From: Streptomonospora alba
Lineage (GTDB): Bacteria > Actinomycetota > Actinomycetes > Streptosporangiales > Streptosporangiaceae
DNA: 64,000 nt
Direction: 5' to 3'
Assembly (NCBI RefSeq): GCF_000826685.1
Contig: NZ_JROO01000023.1
Span: 1 to 64,000 of the forward strand
The first letter of the stretch is position 1, and every line of letters begins with the position of its first letter. Below, in pieces: positions 31,742-41,273 of the stretch. The translations under genes and the position numbers were made by a program. A model generated the notes under the pieces. That model did not search any database. It saw nothing but the letters and a program-made list of their open reading frames with translations, and was not told the DNA's origin.

Positions 31742-32636
31742 GATGCTCCAGCTGGACTTCATGCGCCGGGCGCTGCTGGCCGCCGTGCTGGTGGGCATGG
31801 TGGCGCCGGTGATCGGCACGTTCCTGGTGCAGCGCCGCCTGGCGCTGCTGGGCGACGGCATCGGCCACGTCGCGCTCACGGGCGTGGCGCTGGGCTTTCT
31901 GACCGGCACCTCCCCGGTCGTCGCCGCGGCGATCGTCGCCGCGATCGGCGCGGGACTGATCGAGCTCGTCCGAGTGCGCGCGCGCACCAGCGGGGACGTC
32001 GCGCTGGCGCTGCTGTTCTACGGCGGCATCGCCGGCGGCGTGCTGCTGATCGGACTGGCCCCGGGCACCACGACCGCCACCCTGACCGCCTACCTGTTCG
32101 GCTCCGTCAGCACGGTCACCAGCGGCGACATCGTGATGGTGGCGGTGCTGGCGGTGCTGGTGCTGGCTACCGTGGGCTACTTCGGCCGCGAGCTGTTCGT
32201 CCTCTGCCAGGACGAGGAGGCGGCCCGCGCCCACGGATTGCCGGTGCGCATGCTGAGTCTGGTCATCGCGGTCACGGCCGCGCTCACCGTCGTCCTGGCG
32301 ATGCGGGTGGTGGGTGTGCTGCTGGTGAGCGCGCTGATGGTGGTGCCCGTGGCCGCCGCGCAGCAGCTCAGCCGCAGTTTCCGGGTAACCCTGGCACTGG
32401 CTGTGGCCATCGGCGTCGCCTCGGCTCTGGGCGGACTCTCCACCGCCTTCTACGCCGACGTCGCGCCCGGAGCGGCCATCGTCTTGCTGGCCCTGGGCGT
32501 CTTCGCGGCGGCGGTGGCGGCCGGCTACCTGGTACGCAGCGCGCGGGGCATGGCACGCAGCACCCGCGACGCCGCAGGGGCACCGGCTGAGGGTACGATG
32601 CCCCAGACCGAGCAGGGGGGCGTAGCATCATCATGA
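31734..32636 (+). CDS. znuB: Zinc ABC transporter permease
   Basis: 300-residue integral membrane permease of the ABC-3 family, with about eight hydrophobic segments. Typical family segments are MLQLDFMRRALLAAVLVGMVAPVIGTFLVQRR at the start (given here only as its first and last parts: MLQLDFMRRAL and GTFLVQRRLALLGDGIGHVA) and VGVLLVSALMVVPVAAAQ. The last ~35 residues are hydrophilic. Translationally coupled to znuC and to zur, with which it overlaps by 4 bases. Confidence 0.93.
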   Translation: MAEMLQLDFMRRALLAAVLVGMVAPVIGTFLVQRRLALLGDGIGHVALTGVALGFLTGTSPVVAAAIVAAIGAGLIELVRVRARTSGDVALALLFYGGIAGGVLLIGLAPGTTTATLTAYLFGSVSTVTSGDIVMVAVLAVLVLATVGYFGRELFVLCQDEEAARAHGLPVRMLSLVIAVTAALTVVLAMRVVGVLLVSALMVVPVAAAQQLSRSFRVTLALAVAIGVASALGGLSTAFYADVAPGAAIVLLALGVFAAAVAAGYLVRSARGMARSTRDAAGAPAEGTMPQTEQGGVASS

Positions 32637-33010
32637 GCACACGACGCGAGACCGTTCGCCAGGCCCTCAACGAGAGCACCGGGTTCCGCAGCGCCCAGGA
32701 CCTGTACGCGAACCTGCGGTCGGAGGGCTCCAAGATCGGCCTGACCACCGTCTACCGGGCGCTGCAGGCGCTCAGCGACTCCGGCGAGATCGACGTCCTG
32801 CGCACCGACGACGGCGAGGCCGTCTACCGCGCATGCATCACCGACACCCACCATCACCACCTGGTCTGCCGCGACTGCGGAAAGGCCGTCGAGGTCGAAG
32901 GCCCGCAGGTGGAGCGCTGGGCCGAGGCGATGGGTACGCAGCACGGCTTCACCGACGTCACGCACACCGTGGAAGTGTTCGGCACCTGCGCCGCCTGCGC
33001 CGCGGCCTGA
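32633..33010 (+). CDS. zur: Fur-family zinc uptake regulator
   Basis: 125 residues. N-terminal winged helix (FRSAQDLYANLRSEGSKIGLTTVYRALQALSDSG) is divided between recognition helix and wing. The metal-sensing part has ITDTHHHHLVCRDCGKAVEV and the structural zinc Cys pair FGTCAAC. Represses znuCB-zur, and usually zinc-free ribosomal protein paralogues, when zinc is plentiful. As last gene of the operon behind the Zur box it is autoregulated. Confidence 0.95.
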   Translation: MSTRRETVRQALNESTGFRSAQDLYANLRSEGSKIGLTTVYRALQALSDSGEIDVLRTDDGEAVYRACITDTHHHHLVCRDCGKAVEVEGPQVERWAEAMGTQHGFTDVTHTVEVFGTCAACAAA

Positions 33011-33020
33011 CGTCGGCGAG

Positions 33021-33066
33021 CGCCGGAGCGCGCCGCGGGTTCCCTCCCGAGCGGCGCGCTCCGGCG
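33021..33066. terminator. Bidirectional hairpin between zur and an SGNH gene
   Basis: Perfect 15-bp arms CGCCGGAGCGCGCCG and CGGCGCGCTCCGGCG around a 16-base loop that can itself fold (CGGG/CCCG). The genes on both sides converge on it. No T run on either strand. Confidence 0.65.
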
Positions 33067-33072
33067 TCCGTG

Positions 33073-33888
33073 TCAGTTCCCGGGGCCCGCCGGTTGCAGC
33101 GGCTCCAGCTCGGGGCGCTTGGGTGCGAGCCCGTCGCCGGAGGAGCGTCCGGTCAGCCGCCGCCCGATCCAGGGCACCAGGTGTTCCCGTGCCCACACCA
33201 GGTCCTCCTGGCGGGCGGAACGCCACGGCCGCGGGCGCTCGGCGGGCCAGGGTTCGCGCCAGTCGGCGGGCGGGCAGGCGTCGAGGACCTCGCAGACCCG
33301 GAGCGCGATGCGCCGGTGGCCCTCGGCCGAGAGGTGCAACCGGTCACTGCTCCAGGCCCGGTGGTCCCTCAGCACGCGCATGCCCCACAGGTCCACCACG
33401 TCGCAGCCGTAGTCGTCGGCGATCGCCCGCACGTGCATGTTGTAGGTGGCGATCCTGCCGCGCAGGTGGCGCATGACCGGTTGGAACCCGGTATCCATGC
33501 CGGTGAAGACCACGATGCGCGCGCCGGTGGCGGCCAGCCTGCGGATCGCGGCCTCGAAGATCCGCGCCGTGACGTCGGGGTCGGCGCCCGGGCGGATGAT
33601 GTCGTTGCCGCCGGCGCAGAGGGTGACCAGGTCCGGCTGCAGCTCGACGGCCCGCGGCACCTGGTGCTCGGCGATCTGGCGGATGAGCCTGCCGCGCACG
33701 GCCAGGTTGGCGTAGCGGACCTCGCCGCGGCTCGCGGCGAGGTGCTCGGCCAGCCGGTCGGCCCAGCCCCGATACCGCGCCGATCCGGTTCCTTCGCTCT
33801 CGGGATAGGGGTCGTCCAGACCCTCGGTGAAGCTGTCGCCCAAGGCGACGTAGGAGATGATGTCGCTCCCGCTGGCAAACCCGCTCAT
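33073..33888 (-). CDS. SGNH/GDSL hydrolase, copy 1
   Basis: 271 residues, no signal peptide, probably cytoplasmic esterase or lipase-like. Block I is [16 protein letters not shown] (catalytic Ser), block III CAGGNDIIRPG, block V WSSDRLHLSAEGHRRIA (catalytic Asp-x-x-His). The C-terminus contains [20 protein letters not shown], shared almost word for word with the neighbouring copy. Substrate unknown. It lies 126 bases after copy 2 with a hairpin between, so it has its own promoter or depends on read-through. Confidence 0.9.
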   Translation of the reverse strand: MSGFASGSDIISYVALGDSFTEGLDDPYPESEGTGSARYRGWADRLAEHLAASRGEVRYANLAVRGRLIRQIAEHQVPRAVELQPDLVTLCAGGNDIIRPGADPDVTARIFEAAIRRLAATGARIVVFTGMDTGFQPVMRHLRGRIATYNMHVRAIADDYGCDVVDLWGMRVLRDHRAWSSDRLHLSAEGHRRIALRVCEVLDACPPADWREPWPAERPRPWRSARQEDLVWAREHLVPWIGRRLTGRSSGDGLAPKRPELEPLQPAGPGN

Positions 33889-33964
33889 GATTCCCGATGA
33901 TGCACCTACGACCTCGGGTTACGCGACAGTAGGTTCGAGCCTGGGGTGCTCTGTAACAACCGTC

Positions 33965-34005
33965 ACCCCTCCCGGGCCGGGGCGAGGCCGGTGGGCGGGA
34001 GGGGT
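33965..34005 (-). terminator. Hairpin after SGNH copy 2
   Basis: Arms ACCCCTCCCG and CGGGAGGGGT lie just downstream of the copy 2 stop. On the minus strand the hairpin is followed by GACGGTTGTT. A likely end for the recO-uppS-SGNH transcript. Confidence 0.6.
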
Positions 34006-34014
34006 ACTCGGCGG

Positions 34015-34836
34015 CTACTCGGGCCGGTGGGCGCGCTCGCGTGCGTCGAGGTGCTGCAGGTCCGGACGCTTGGCTGTGACGTGGTCGCCGGAGGAGCGCC
34101 CGGTCAGCCGCCTGCCGATCCAGGGTGCCAGGTGCTCGCGGGCCCAGTGCGCGTCGGCGCGGCGCGCGGCGCGGCGGTCCAGCGGCGGCAGCGGCGGCCA
34201 GGCGTCGTCGCCGCTGCCCTCTGCCGGCACGCCCAGCGTCTCGCAGACCTTCAGCGCGAGCCTGCGGTGGCCCGCGGAGGACATGTGCAGCCGGTCGGCG
34301 TCCCAGGCACGCGCATCGCTCAGGGTGTCCATGGACCACTGGTCGACCAGGTAGCAGCCGTGGCGGTCGGCGATGGACCGCACGTTCAGGTAGTAACGGG
34401 CGAACATGCCGATGCGCAGCCGCATGAAGCCGCCGCTGAAGTTGACGCCGGTGAACAGCACGACATCGGATCCCGCGTCCCGCAGGCGGCGCACCGCCAG
34501 CTCCAGTACGCGGGCGAGCCGGTCGGGATCGGCGCCGGGCCGCAGCAGGTCGTTGCCGCCCGCGGAGAGTGTCACCAGGTCGGGGGCCATTTCGAGGGCG
34601 CGGGGCAGCTGGTCGGTGATGATCTGGCTCATCAGCTTGCCGCGCACGGCAAGGTTGGCGTAGCGCAGTCCCGGCACGGGCTCGGCCAGGTACTCGGCGA
34701 CGCGGTCGGCCCAACCGCGGTAGAGGGTTTCACCGCCGGTCTGCTCGGGCGGATACGGGTCTCCCACCCCTTCGGTGAAGCTGTCGCCCAGCGCCACGAA
34801 GTCGAGTGCGCGGCGGTCCAGGTCCAGCGGGCTCAC
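34015..34836 (-). CDS. SGNH/GDSL hydrolase, copy 2
   Basis: 273 residues from a GTG start overlapping the uppS stop as GTGA. Block [17 protein letters not shown], block [18 protein letters not shown], block [18 protein letters not shown]. Very similar along its length to the following copy, so the pair arose by tandem duplication. Coupling to uppS hints at a role on a lipid or cell-wall substrate, but that is only context. Confidence 0.9.
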   Translation of the reverse strand: MSPLDLDRRALDFVALGDSFTEGVGDPYPPEQTGGETLYRGWADRVAEYLAEPVPGLRYANLAVRGKLMSQIITDQLPRALEMAPDLVTLSAGGNDLLRPGADPDRLARVLELAVRRLRDAGSDVVLFTGVNFSGGFMRLRIGMFARYYLNVRSIADRHGCYLVDQWSMDTLSDARAWDADRLHMSSAGHRRLALKVCETLGVPAEGSGDDAWPPLPPLDRRAARRADAHWAREHLAPWIGRRLTGRSSGDHVTAKRPDLQHLDARERAHRPE

Positions 34837-35681
34837 CGCGCCTCCTCGGTGTTCTGCTCGCCGGTCGCGGGCCCGGGTTCGACCGGGTTGGGCACGGCCC
34901 CGCCGTAGCGGCGGTCGCGGCTGGCGTAGATCTCGCAGGCGTGCCAGAAGTGCCGCCGGTCGAAGTCGGGCCAGAGGGTGTCCAGGAAGACCATCTCGGC
35001 ATAGGCCGACTGCCACAGCAGGAAGTTCGAGGTGCGCTGCTCGCCGGAGGAGCGCAGGAACAGGTCGACGTCGGGCAGCTCGGGCTCGTCGAGGTATTGG
35101 GCCAGCGTGGCCTCGGTGATGCGGTCGGGGTTGAGCCGGCCTTCGGCGGCCTTGCGCGCCAGGGCCGCGGCCGCGTCGGCGATCTCGGCCCGGCCGCCGT
35201 AGTTGACGCAGAACTGCAGCGTCAACGCGGTGTTGTCCTTGGTCATCTCCTCGGCGTCCTCCAACTCGGAGATGACGCTCTTCCACAGCCGCCCGCGCTT
35301 GCCGGCCCAGCGCACCCGCACCCCCATGGCGTGCAGCTCGTCGCGGCGGCGGCGGATCACCTCGCGGTTGAAGCCCATGAGGAAGCGGACCTCGTCGGGC
35401 GAGCGCTTCCAGTTCTCGGTGGAGAAGGCGTAGGCCGACAGGCAGTCCACGCCCATCTCCAGGGCTCCCTCGACGACGTCGAACAGGGAGGACTCGCCCG
35501 CCCGGTGGCCCTCGGTGCGGGCCAGGCCGCGCTCCTTGGCCCAGCGGCCGTTGCCGTCCATCACGATCGCCACGTGGCGCGGGACCAGCTCCTTGGGCAG
35601 CTCCGGCGGCCGGACCCCGCTGGGATGGGGATTGGGCGGGCGGTAGGCCCGGCGGGAGGAGGAGGTGTTGAACAGGCTCAA
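34833..35681 (-). CDS. uppS: Isoprenyl diphosphate synthase (cis-prenyltransferase)
   Basis: Makes the polyprenyl diphosphate carrier for cell-wall synthesis. 282 residues from a TTG start at 35681, chosen because GGAG lies 5 bases upstream, the TTG overlaps the recO stop as TTGA, and the product starts [15 protein letters not shown] as in related proteins. Catalytic Asp42 is in [14 protein letters not shown]; other conserved parts are [14 protein letters not shown] and [22 protein letters not shown]. Part of recO-uppS-SGNH. Confidence 0.95.
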   Translation of the reverse strand: MSLFNTSSSRRAYRPPNPHPSGVRPPELPKELVPRHVAIVMDGNGRWAKERGLARTEGHRAGESSLFDVVEGALEMGVDCLSAYAFSTENWKRSPDEVRFLMGFNREVIRRRRDELHAMGVRVRWAGKRGRLWKSVISELEDAEEMTKDNTALTLQFCVNYGGRAEIADAAAALARKAAEGRLNPDRITEATLAQYLDEPELPDVDLFLRSSGEQRTSNFLLWQSAYAEMVFLDTLWPDFDRRHFWHACEIYASRDRRYGGAVPNPVEPGPATGEQNTEEAR

Positions 35682-36409
35682 GAGCGCTCCACAAGACGCA
35701 GCGATCGGATTCCGTTTTCCAGGTGCCACTGGAGGTAGGCGGCCACCAGTCCGCTGCACTCGTTGCGGTGGCGGTCCTCACTGGCGTCGGCCGTGGGCCA
35801 GTCGCCGCCGAGCAGGGCCAGCATCAGCTGCAGGGTTTGTGCAGCGGGGTGGGTGGCGCCGTGGGGGCGGCACACCGAGCACACCGACCCCCCGGCGTGC
35901 ACGGCGAAGGAGCGGTGGTCCCCGCGCGAGCCGCAGCGGGCGCACTCCTGCAGTGCGGGCGCGTAGCCGGCCACGGCCAGCGAGCGCAGCAGGTAGGCGT
36001 CCAGCACCAGGCGGGAGTCGTGGGTGCCTTCGCCCAGGGTACGCAGCGCGCCGATGAGCAGCAGGAACTGCCGCAACTGGGGGTCGTTCTCGACCGCGAC
36101 GACCTTTTCGGCGGTCTCCAGCATGGCGGTGGCCGCGGTGTAGCGGGAGTAGTCGTCGACGATGGACTCGCCGTAGGCGCGCAGGGTCTCGGCCTGGGTG
36201 ATCACATCGAGCGTGCGGCCCGTGTAGAGCTGCAGGTCGACGTGGCTGAAGGGCTCCAGCCGGGCGCCGAAGCGCGACTTGGTGCGCCGGACGCCCTTGC
36301 CCACCGCGCGAACCAGCCCGGTGCGCCTGGTCAGCAGGGTGACGATGCGGTCGGCCTCGCCCAGCTTCTGGGTGCGGAGGACGACTCCCTCGTCACGGTA
36401 AAGGCTCAC
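35678..36409 (-). CDS. recO: DNA repair protein RecO
   Basis: Recombination mediator in the RecFOR pathway, 243 residues. N-terminal OB fold ([23 protein letters not shown] is the start region), then a helical domain and a zinc site CARCG...CSVC. The GTG at 36409 is the family start, although its Shine-Dalgarno (GGGGG) is almost adjacent. The reading frame stays open upstream through a vapC-like ORF for another ~160 codons, so a fusion product is theoretically possible. Confidence 0.93.
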   Translation of the reverse strand: MSLYRDEGVVLRTQKLGEADRIVTLLTRRTGLVRAVGKGVRRTKSRFGARLEPFSHVDLQLYTGRTLDVITQAETLRAYGESIVDDYSRYTAATAMLETAEKVVAVENDPQLRQFLLLIGALRTLGEGTHDSRLVLDAYLLRSLAVAGYAPALQECARCGSRGDHRSFAVHAGGSVCSVCRPHGATHPAAQTLQLMLALLGGDWPTADASEDRHRNECSGLVAAYLQWHLENGIRSLRLVERS

Positions 36410-36886
36410 TCCCCCATTGTCGCGGATCAGTACCGCCGACGCGCACGCGGAGCCGCGGGTCTCGTCTTCGTCGCCGCATCGTTCCCGGGGGTGATGCAGG
36501 ACCCGTGCCCGGTGCCCGGACGCCTTGGCGATCTTCGCGTCGTCAGTGAGGAGCGGAAGATCCGACGCCTCTGCGAGAACGACGTACATGGCGTCGGAGG
36601 AGGTGAGGTTGCCGCGTAGTTCGTGGCAGCGGAACCGCAGGTCCAGCATGGGATACCGCGTGATGCCAAGTTCACCGAAGCGCGCCAGCATCGTCCGCGC
36701 CCGCTGATCAGAGATCCGGACATCGGGTTTGGAAGTGATGGAGAGCCCGCGGATCACGCCGGCGACTCCGGCGTCGATGAGCGCCGGCGCATGCGCCCGG
36801 CGCTTGAGCCGACGACGCAGGAGGGCGTCCTCTTTGCGCGCCGCGAGCAGGCGGACGACGGTCGAGCAGTCTGGAAGCGTTCGCAT
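36410..36886 (-). pseudogene. Decayed vapC-like PIN-domain toxin reading into recO
   Basis: About 159 codons from the ATG at 36886, with recognisable VapC layout: RTLPDCSTVVRLLAARK (first Asp), APALIDAGVAGVIRG, LTSSDAMYVVLAEASDLPLL (third acidic) and TDDAKIAKA (fourth). The second catalytic acidic residue, normally Glu in IDxEV, is Gly here. There is no stop codon after the domain; the frame continues into recO. No vapB antitoxin gene is found upstream. I read it as an inactivated remnant, but an expressed PIN-RecO fusion is not excluded. Confidence 0.65.
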
Positions 36887-36990
36887 GGGCAAATCGGGCA
36901 AACCACTCCCAACACTCCCCTTTTATCTCGATTTGCTCTACGATCACGCGCGAGTAACGACAGATCCCTAGCGAACGGGGGCTCGACGCC

Positions 36991-37872
36991 ATGGCACGTG
37001 GACGGCGCGGACAGCAGAGGAGGAGTGGGCGCCGAGAGCGCGAACGGTCCTCACGAGCGCGGCCGGCGAGGCGCAGCGGGCCGAAGCGGATGCTCCTGGG
37101 AGTGCTCACGGCGGTCCCGGTGGGCCTGGGGCTGGCCGCGGTGCTGCTCGTGGCCGCGGGCCCGCCCTCGGCCAACCCCCTCACTCAGGGCTCCCAGGCC
37201 GGTACGGCCCCGCCGGGAGCCGACGAGGCGCTGCCTCCGGCCGCCGACGACTTCTTCGACGACCAGCAGACCGGCTCCGCCGGGCAGGGCTCCCCGGGCA
37301 CCGCCGACGGCGGCGACGCGGGGGCCGACCAGGGCGGGGACGCTCCGGGGCCCGATGCGGTGGTCGAGGACGACACCACACTGGCCCCCTCCGAGCAGCC
37401 CGAGGAGGACGGACAGGACGGGCAGGGCGCCGACTCCGGCGACGGTTCGCAGGACGGCGGATCCGGCGACGGCTCCGGCGGCTCCTCGGGCGGCGGTTCG
37501 CAGGGCTCGGCGCTCGCCCAGCAGGTCGTGGAACTGGCCAACGAGGAGCGCGCCGAGGCCGGATGCGACCCGCTGAGCACGGACTCCCGCCTCACCGCGG
37601 CCTCGGAGGCCCATACCCGGGACATGGCCGAGCGCGACTACATGGCCCACGAGAGCCCCGAAGGCGAGGGCCCCGCCGAGCGCGCGCAGGAGGCCGGCTA
37701 CGGCGCCTGGTCCGGCGAGAACGTCGCCGCGGGCTACACCTCGGCCGCGGACGTGGTGGAGGGTTGGATGAACAGCCCCGGCCACCGCAGGAACATCCTC
37801 GACTGCGGCAACACCGAGGTCGGTGTCGCCGAGACCGACACCAAGTGGGCGCAGAACTTCGGCACCGGGTGA
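36991..37872 (+). CDS. CAP-domain (SCP/PR1) membrane-anchored or secreted protein
   Basis: 293 residues. Arg-rich N-terminus, one hydrophobic segment (MLLGVLTAVPVGLGLAAVLL, about 35-54), a long Asp/Gly/Gln/Ser-rich linker (60-175), then a CAP domain with VVELANEERAEAGCDPL, SEAHTRDMAERDYMAHESP, YGAWSGENVAAGY and WMNSPGHRRNIL. The conserved His and Glu of the CAP cavity are present. Likely cell-surface; CAP proteins bind lipids or act in wall biology, but the role is unknown. Confidence 0.88.
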   Translation: MARGRRGQQRRSGRRERERSSRARPARRSGPKRMLLGVLTAVPVGLGLAAVLLVAAGPPSANPLTQGSQAGTAPPGADEALPPAADDFFDDQQTGSAGQGSPGTADGGDAGADQGGDAPGPDAVVEDDTTLAPSEQPEEDGQDGQGADSGDGSQDGGSGDGSGGSSGGGSQGSALAQQVVELANEERAEAGCDPLSTDSRLTAASEAHTRDMAERDYMAHESPEGEGPAERAQEAGYGAWSGENVAAGYTSAADVVEGWMNSPGHRRNILDCGNTEVGVAETDTKWAQNFGTG

Positions 37873-37896
37873 GGCGGCCAAGCCGCCCTGGACACG

Positions 37897-37936
37897 CCGC
37901 GGCGGCGCCGGCGGAGATCCGCCGGCGCCGCCGCGG
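37897..37936. terminator. Strong hairpin between the CAP gene and leuA
   Basis: Perfect 18-bp arms (CCGCGGCGGCGCCGGCGG and its complement) with the 4-base loop AGAT, between convergent genes. No T run. A bidirectional stop or RNA-end stabiliser. Confidence 0.7.
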
Positions 37937-37971
37937 GGCGCCGATCGAGGGCGCGGGACCCGACTAGCGGG

Positions 37972-39833
<1,862 letters not shown>

Positions 39834-39881
39834 TTAGCGACCCCCGCCGCGGCCGCTAAGGAGGAGCAGCTCGCGCAGCAT
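39834..39881 (-). CDS. leuA leader peptide
   Basis: A 15-codon ORF, MLRELLLLSGRGGGR, with five Leu codons among the first eight residues, four of them consecutive (CTG CTC CTC CTT). Leucine-rich leaders before leuA are known in actinobacteria. It has no Shine-Dalgarno; TACGGT or TAGCAC just upstream could be a -10, so the leader may be read from a leaderless message. Ribosome stalling at the Leu run when charged tRNA-Leu is scarce would favour antitermination. Confidence 0.75.
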   Translation of the reverse strand: MLRELLLLSGRGGGR

Positions 39882-40067
39882 AGTGCTAGCCACCGTAGCA
39901 GAAGCTTCGTCGCCGGCACGGCATCGCAGGCTCGGCACGACGCCGCCGCGGCCGTCCTCCCGGCTTCTTCGAACCCGGAAACCGACCCTCTGAGCAGGAA
40001 CTATGCACGATTTCCGGGTCTCGGGACCCGGCGGCGAAATCTCCCGCCGCCGGCTGCGGCCGCCCGC

Positions 40068-41207
40068 TCAACCGCGCACGGCCGCGGCCAGCGGCTCGGG
40101 CAGGTCGGCGGCCGTGCCCACCGGGCGGCGCCGCAGCAGGGACTCGGTCTGGCGGTGTGACAGCCCCAGCCCCGCCAGCGCCGCACGGGCCTGGTCCTCC
40201 GGCAGCGCGTCGAGCCAGCGCACCCACAGCGCGGCCCGTCCCGCTGCCGTGAGCGGCCCGTGCGCGCGGAAACGGGCGACGCCCCCGTCGGGGTAGACGT
40301 CCAGCCGCAGCCGCTCGGCCGGGCGCGGCGCCGCCACGACGAACATGTGGGGGGTGTCGGGCAGCAGCGGGGTGCGCTCCAGGAGCGGGAACCACTCCCC
40401 CGTGCCGTCGGCCTCCGCGTTGCCGCTGACGGCGGCCTCGGCGGGGGCGTTGTGCAGGAAGTAGGAGGTGTCCACCTCCAGCAGCCGCGGCTCGCCGGCG
40501 GCGGCCAAGCCGATCTCCAGGTGGTCGTTGCCCGCACCGCGGCGACGCGCGTTCTCCCATCCCTCGCCCATATGGCGGGCCCGGCCCGGCGCGATGGCGT
40601 TCTCCGGCGCACCGTAGAAGCCGTTGCTGCAGGCCAGCACGCGCCCGCCGACGACCAGGGCGGCCAGGTCCATCGACTCGGTGACCAGCAGCCGCGGGTC
40701 CGGCAGGGCCTCGCCGTGGACCCGCAGCCGGGCGACGCCCCCATCGGGGTGGATGTTCAGCCGCACGTGGGTGTAGCGGTGCGGGTCCTCGACGGCGAAG
40801 GCGTTGGCCGTGTCGCCGGCGACGGCGGTGCGGGGCACGAGGGTCGTCCACTCGGCGGCACCCAGTTCGCCGGTGGAGGGGTGGCCCTCGAACCCGGCGC
40901 CCTCCACCGACACCTCGGGCGGGTGGTTGCCGGTGAAGTGGGCGGTGTCGACGACGACGCCGTGCACGACACCGGGCACGGCCAGCCGCACGACAGCGTG
41001 GTCGTGGCCCTGATCGCGACGGCGCCGCGTCTCCCAGCCGTCGTAGATCTTGCCCTTGTGTCCGAATGCGGCGGGGTCGAATCCTGCCGCGCCGGGCTTG
41101 ATCAGGTTCTCGCGCTCGGCGAACGACTCGTCGCTGGCGTGCACGACGGCTCCGCCGCGACTGCGCAGGGCGAGGTCGGGCAGGAGCTGGAACGCGGGGC
41201 CGCTCAC
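40068..41207 (-). CDS. alc: Allantoicase
   Basis: Hydrolyses allantoate to ureidoglycolate and urea. 379 residues from a GTG start. Two tandem jelly-roll repeats are visible by the repeated signatures GKIYDGWETRRRRDQGHDHAVVR and MGEGWENARRRGAGNDHLEIGL (each cut below at 20 residues in comparison), and RLNIHPDGGVARLRVHG versus RLDVYPDGGVARFRAHG. The C-terminal ~45 residues are an extra helical tail. Last gene of hyi-glxR-gcl-alc. Confidence 0.93.
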   Translation of the reverse strand: MSGPAFQLLPDLALRSRGGAVVHASDESFAERENLIKPGAAGFDPAAFGHKGKIYDGWETRRRRDQGHDHAVVRLAVPGVVHGVVVDTAHFTGNHPPEVSVEGAGFEGHPSTGELGAAEWTTLVPRTAVAGDTANAFAVEDPHRYTHVRLNIHPDGGVARLRVHGEALPDPRLLVTESMDLAALVVGGRVLACSNGFYGAPENAIAPGRARHMGEGWENARRRGAGNDHLEIGLAAAGEPRLLEVDTSYFLHNAPAEAAVSGNAEADGTGEWFPLLERTPLLPDTPHMFVVAAPRPAERLRLDVYPDGGVARFRAHGPLTAAGRAALWVRWLDALPEDQARAALAGLGLSHRQTESLLRRRPVGTAADLPEPLAAAVRG

Positions 41208-41273
41208 CGGCGGTCACCTCCTCGTCGGATGCGGTGCGGTGCCGTCCGCCCGTCCCGGCACCGCACCGCCGAC

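Noticed and set aside
36887-36990. A vapB antitoxin gene upstream of the vapC-like ORF
   Set aside because: The short interval has no open frame of useful length or AbrB/MetJ-like sequence.
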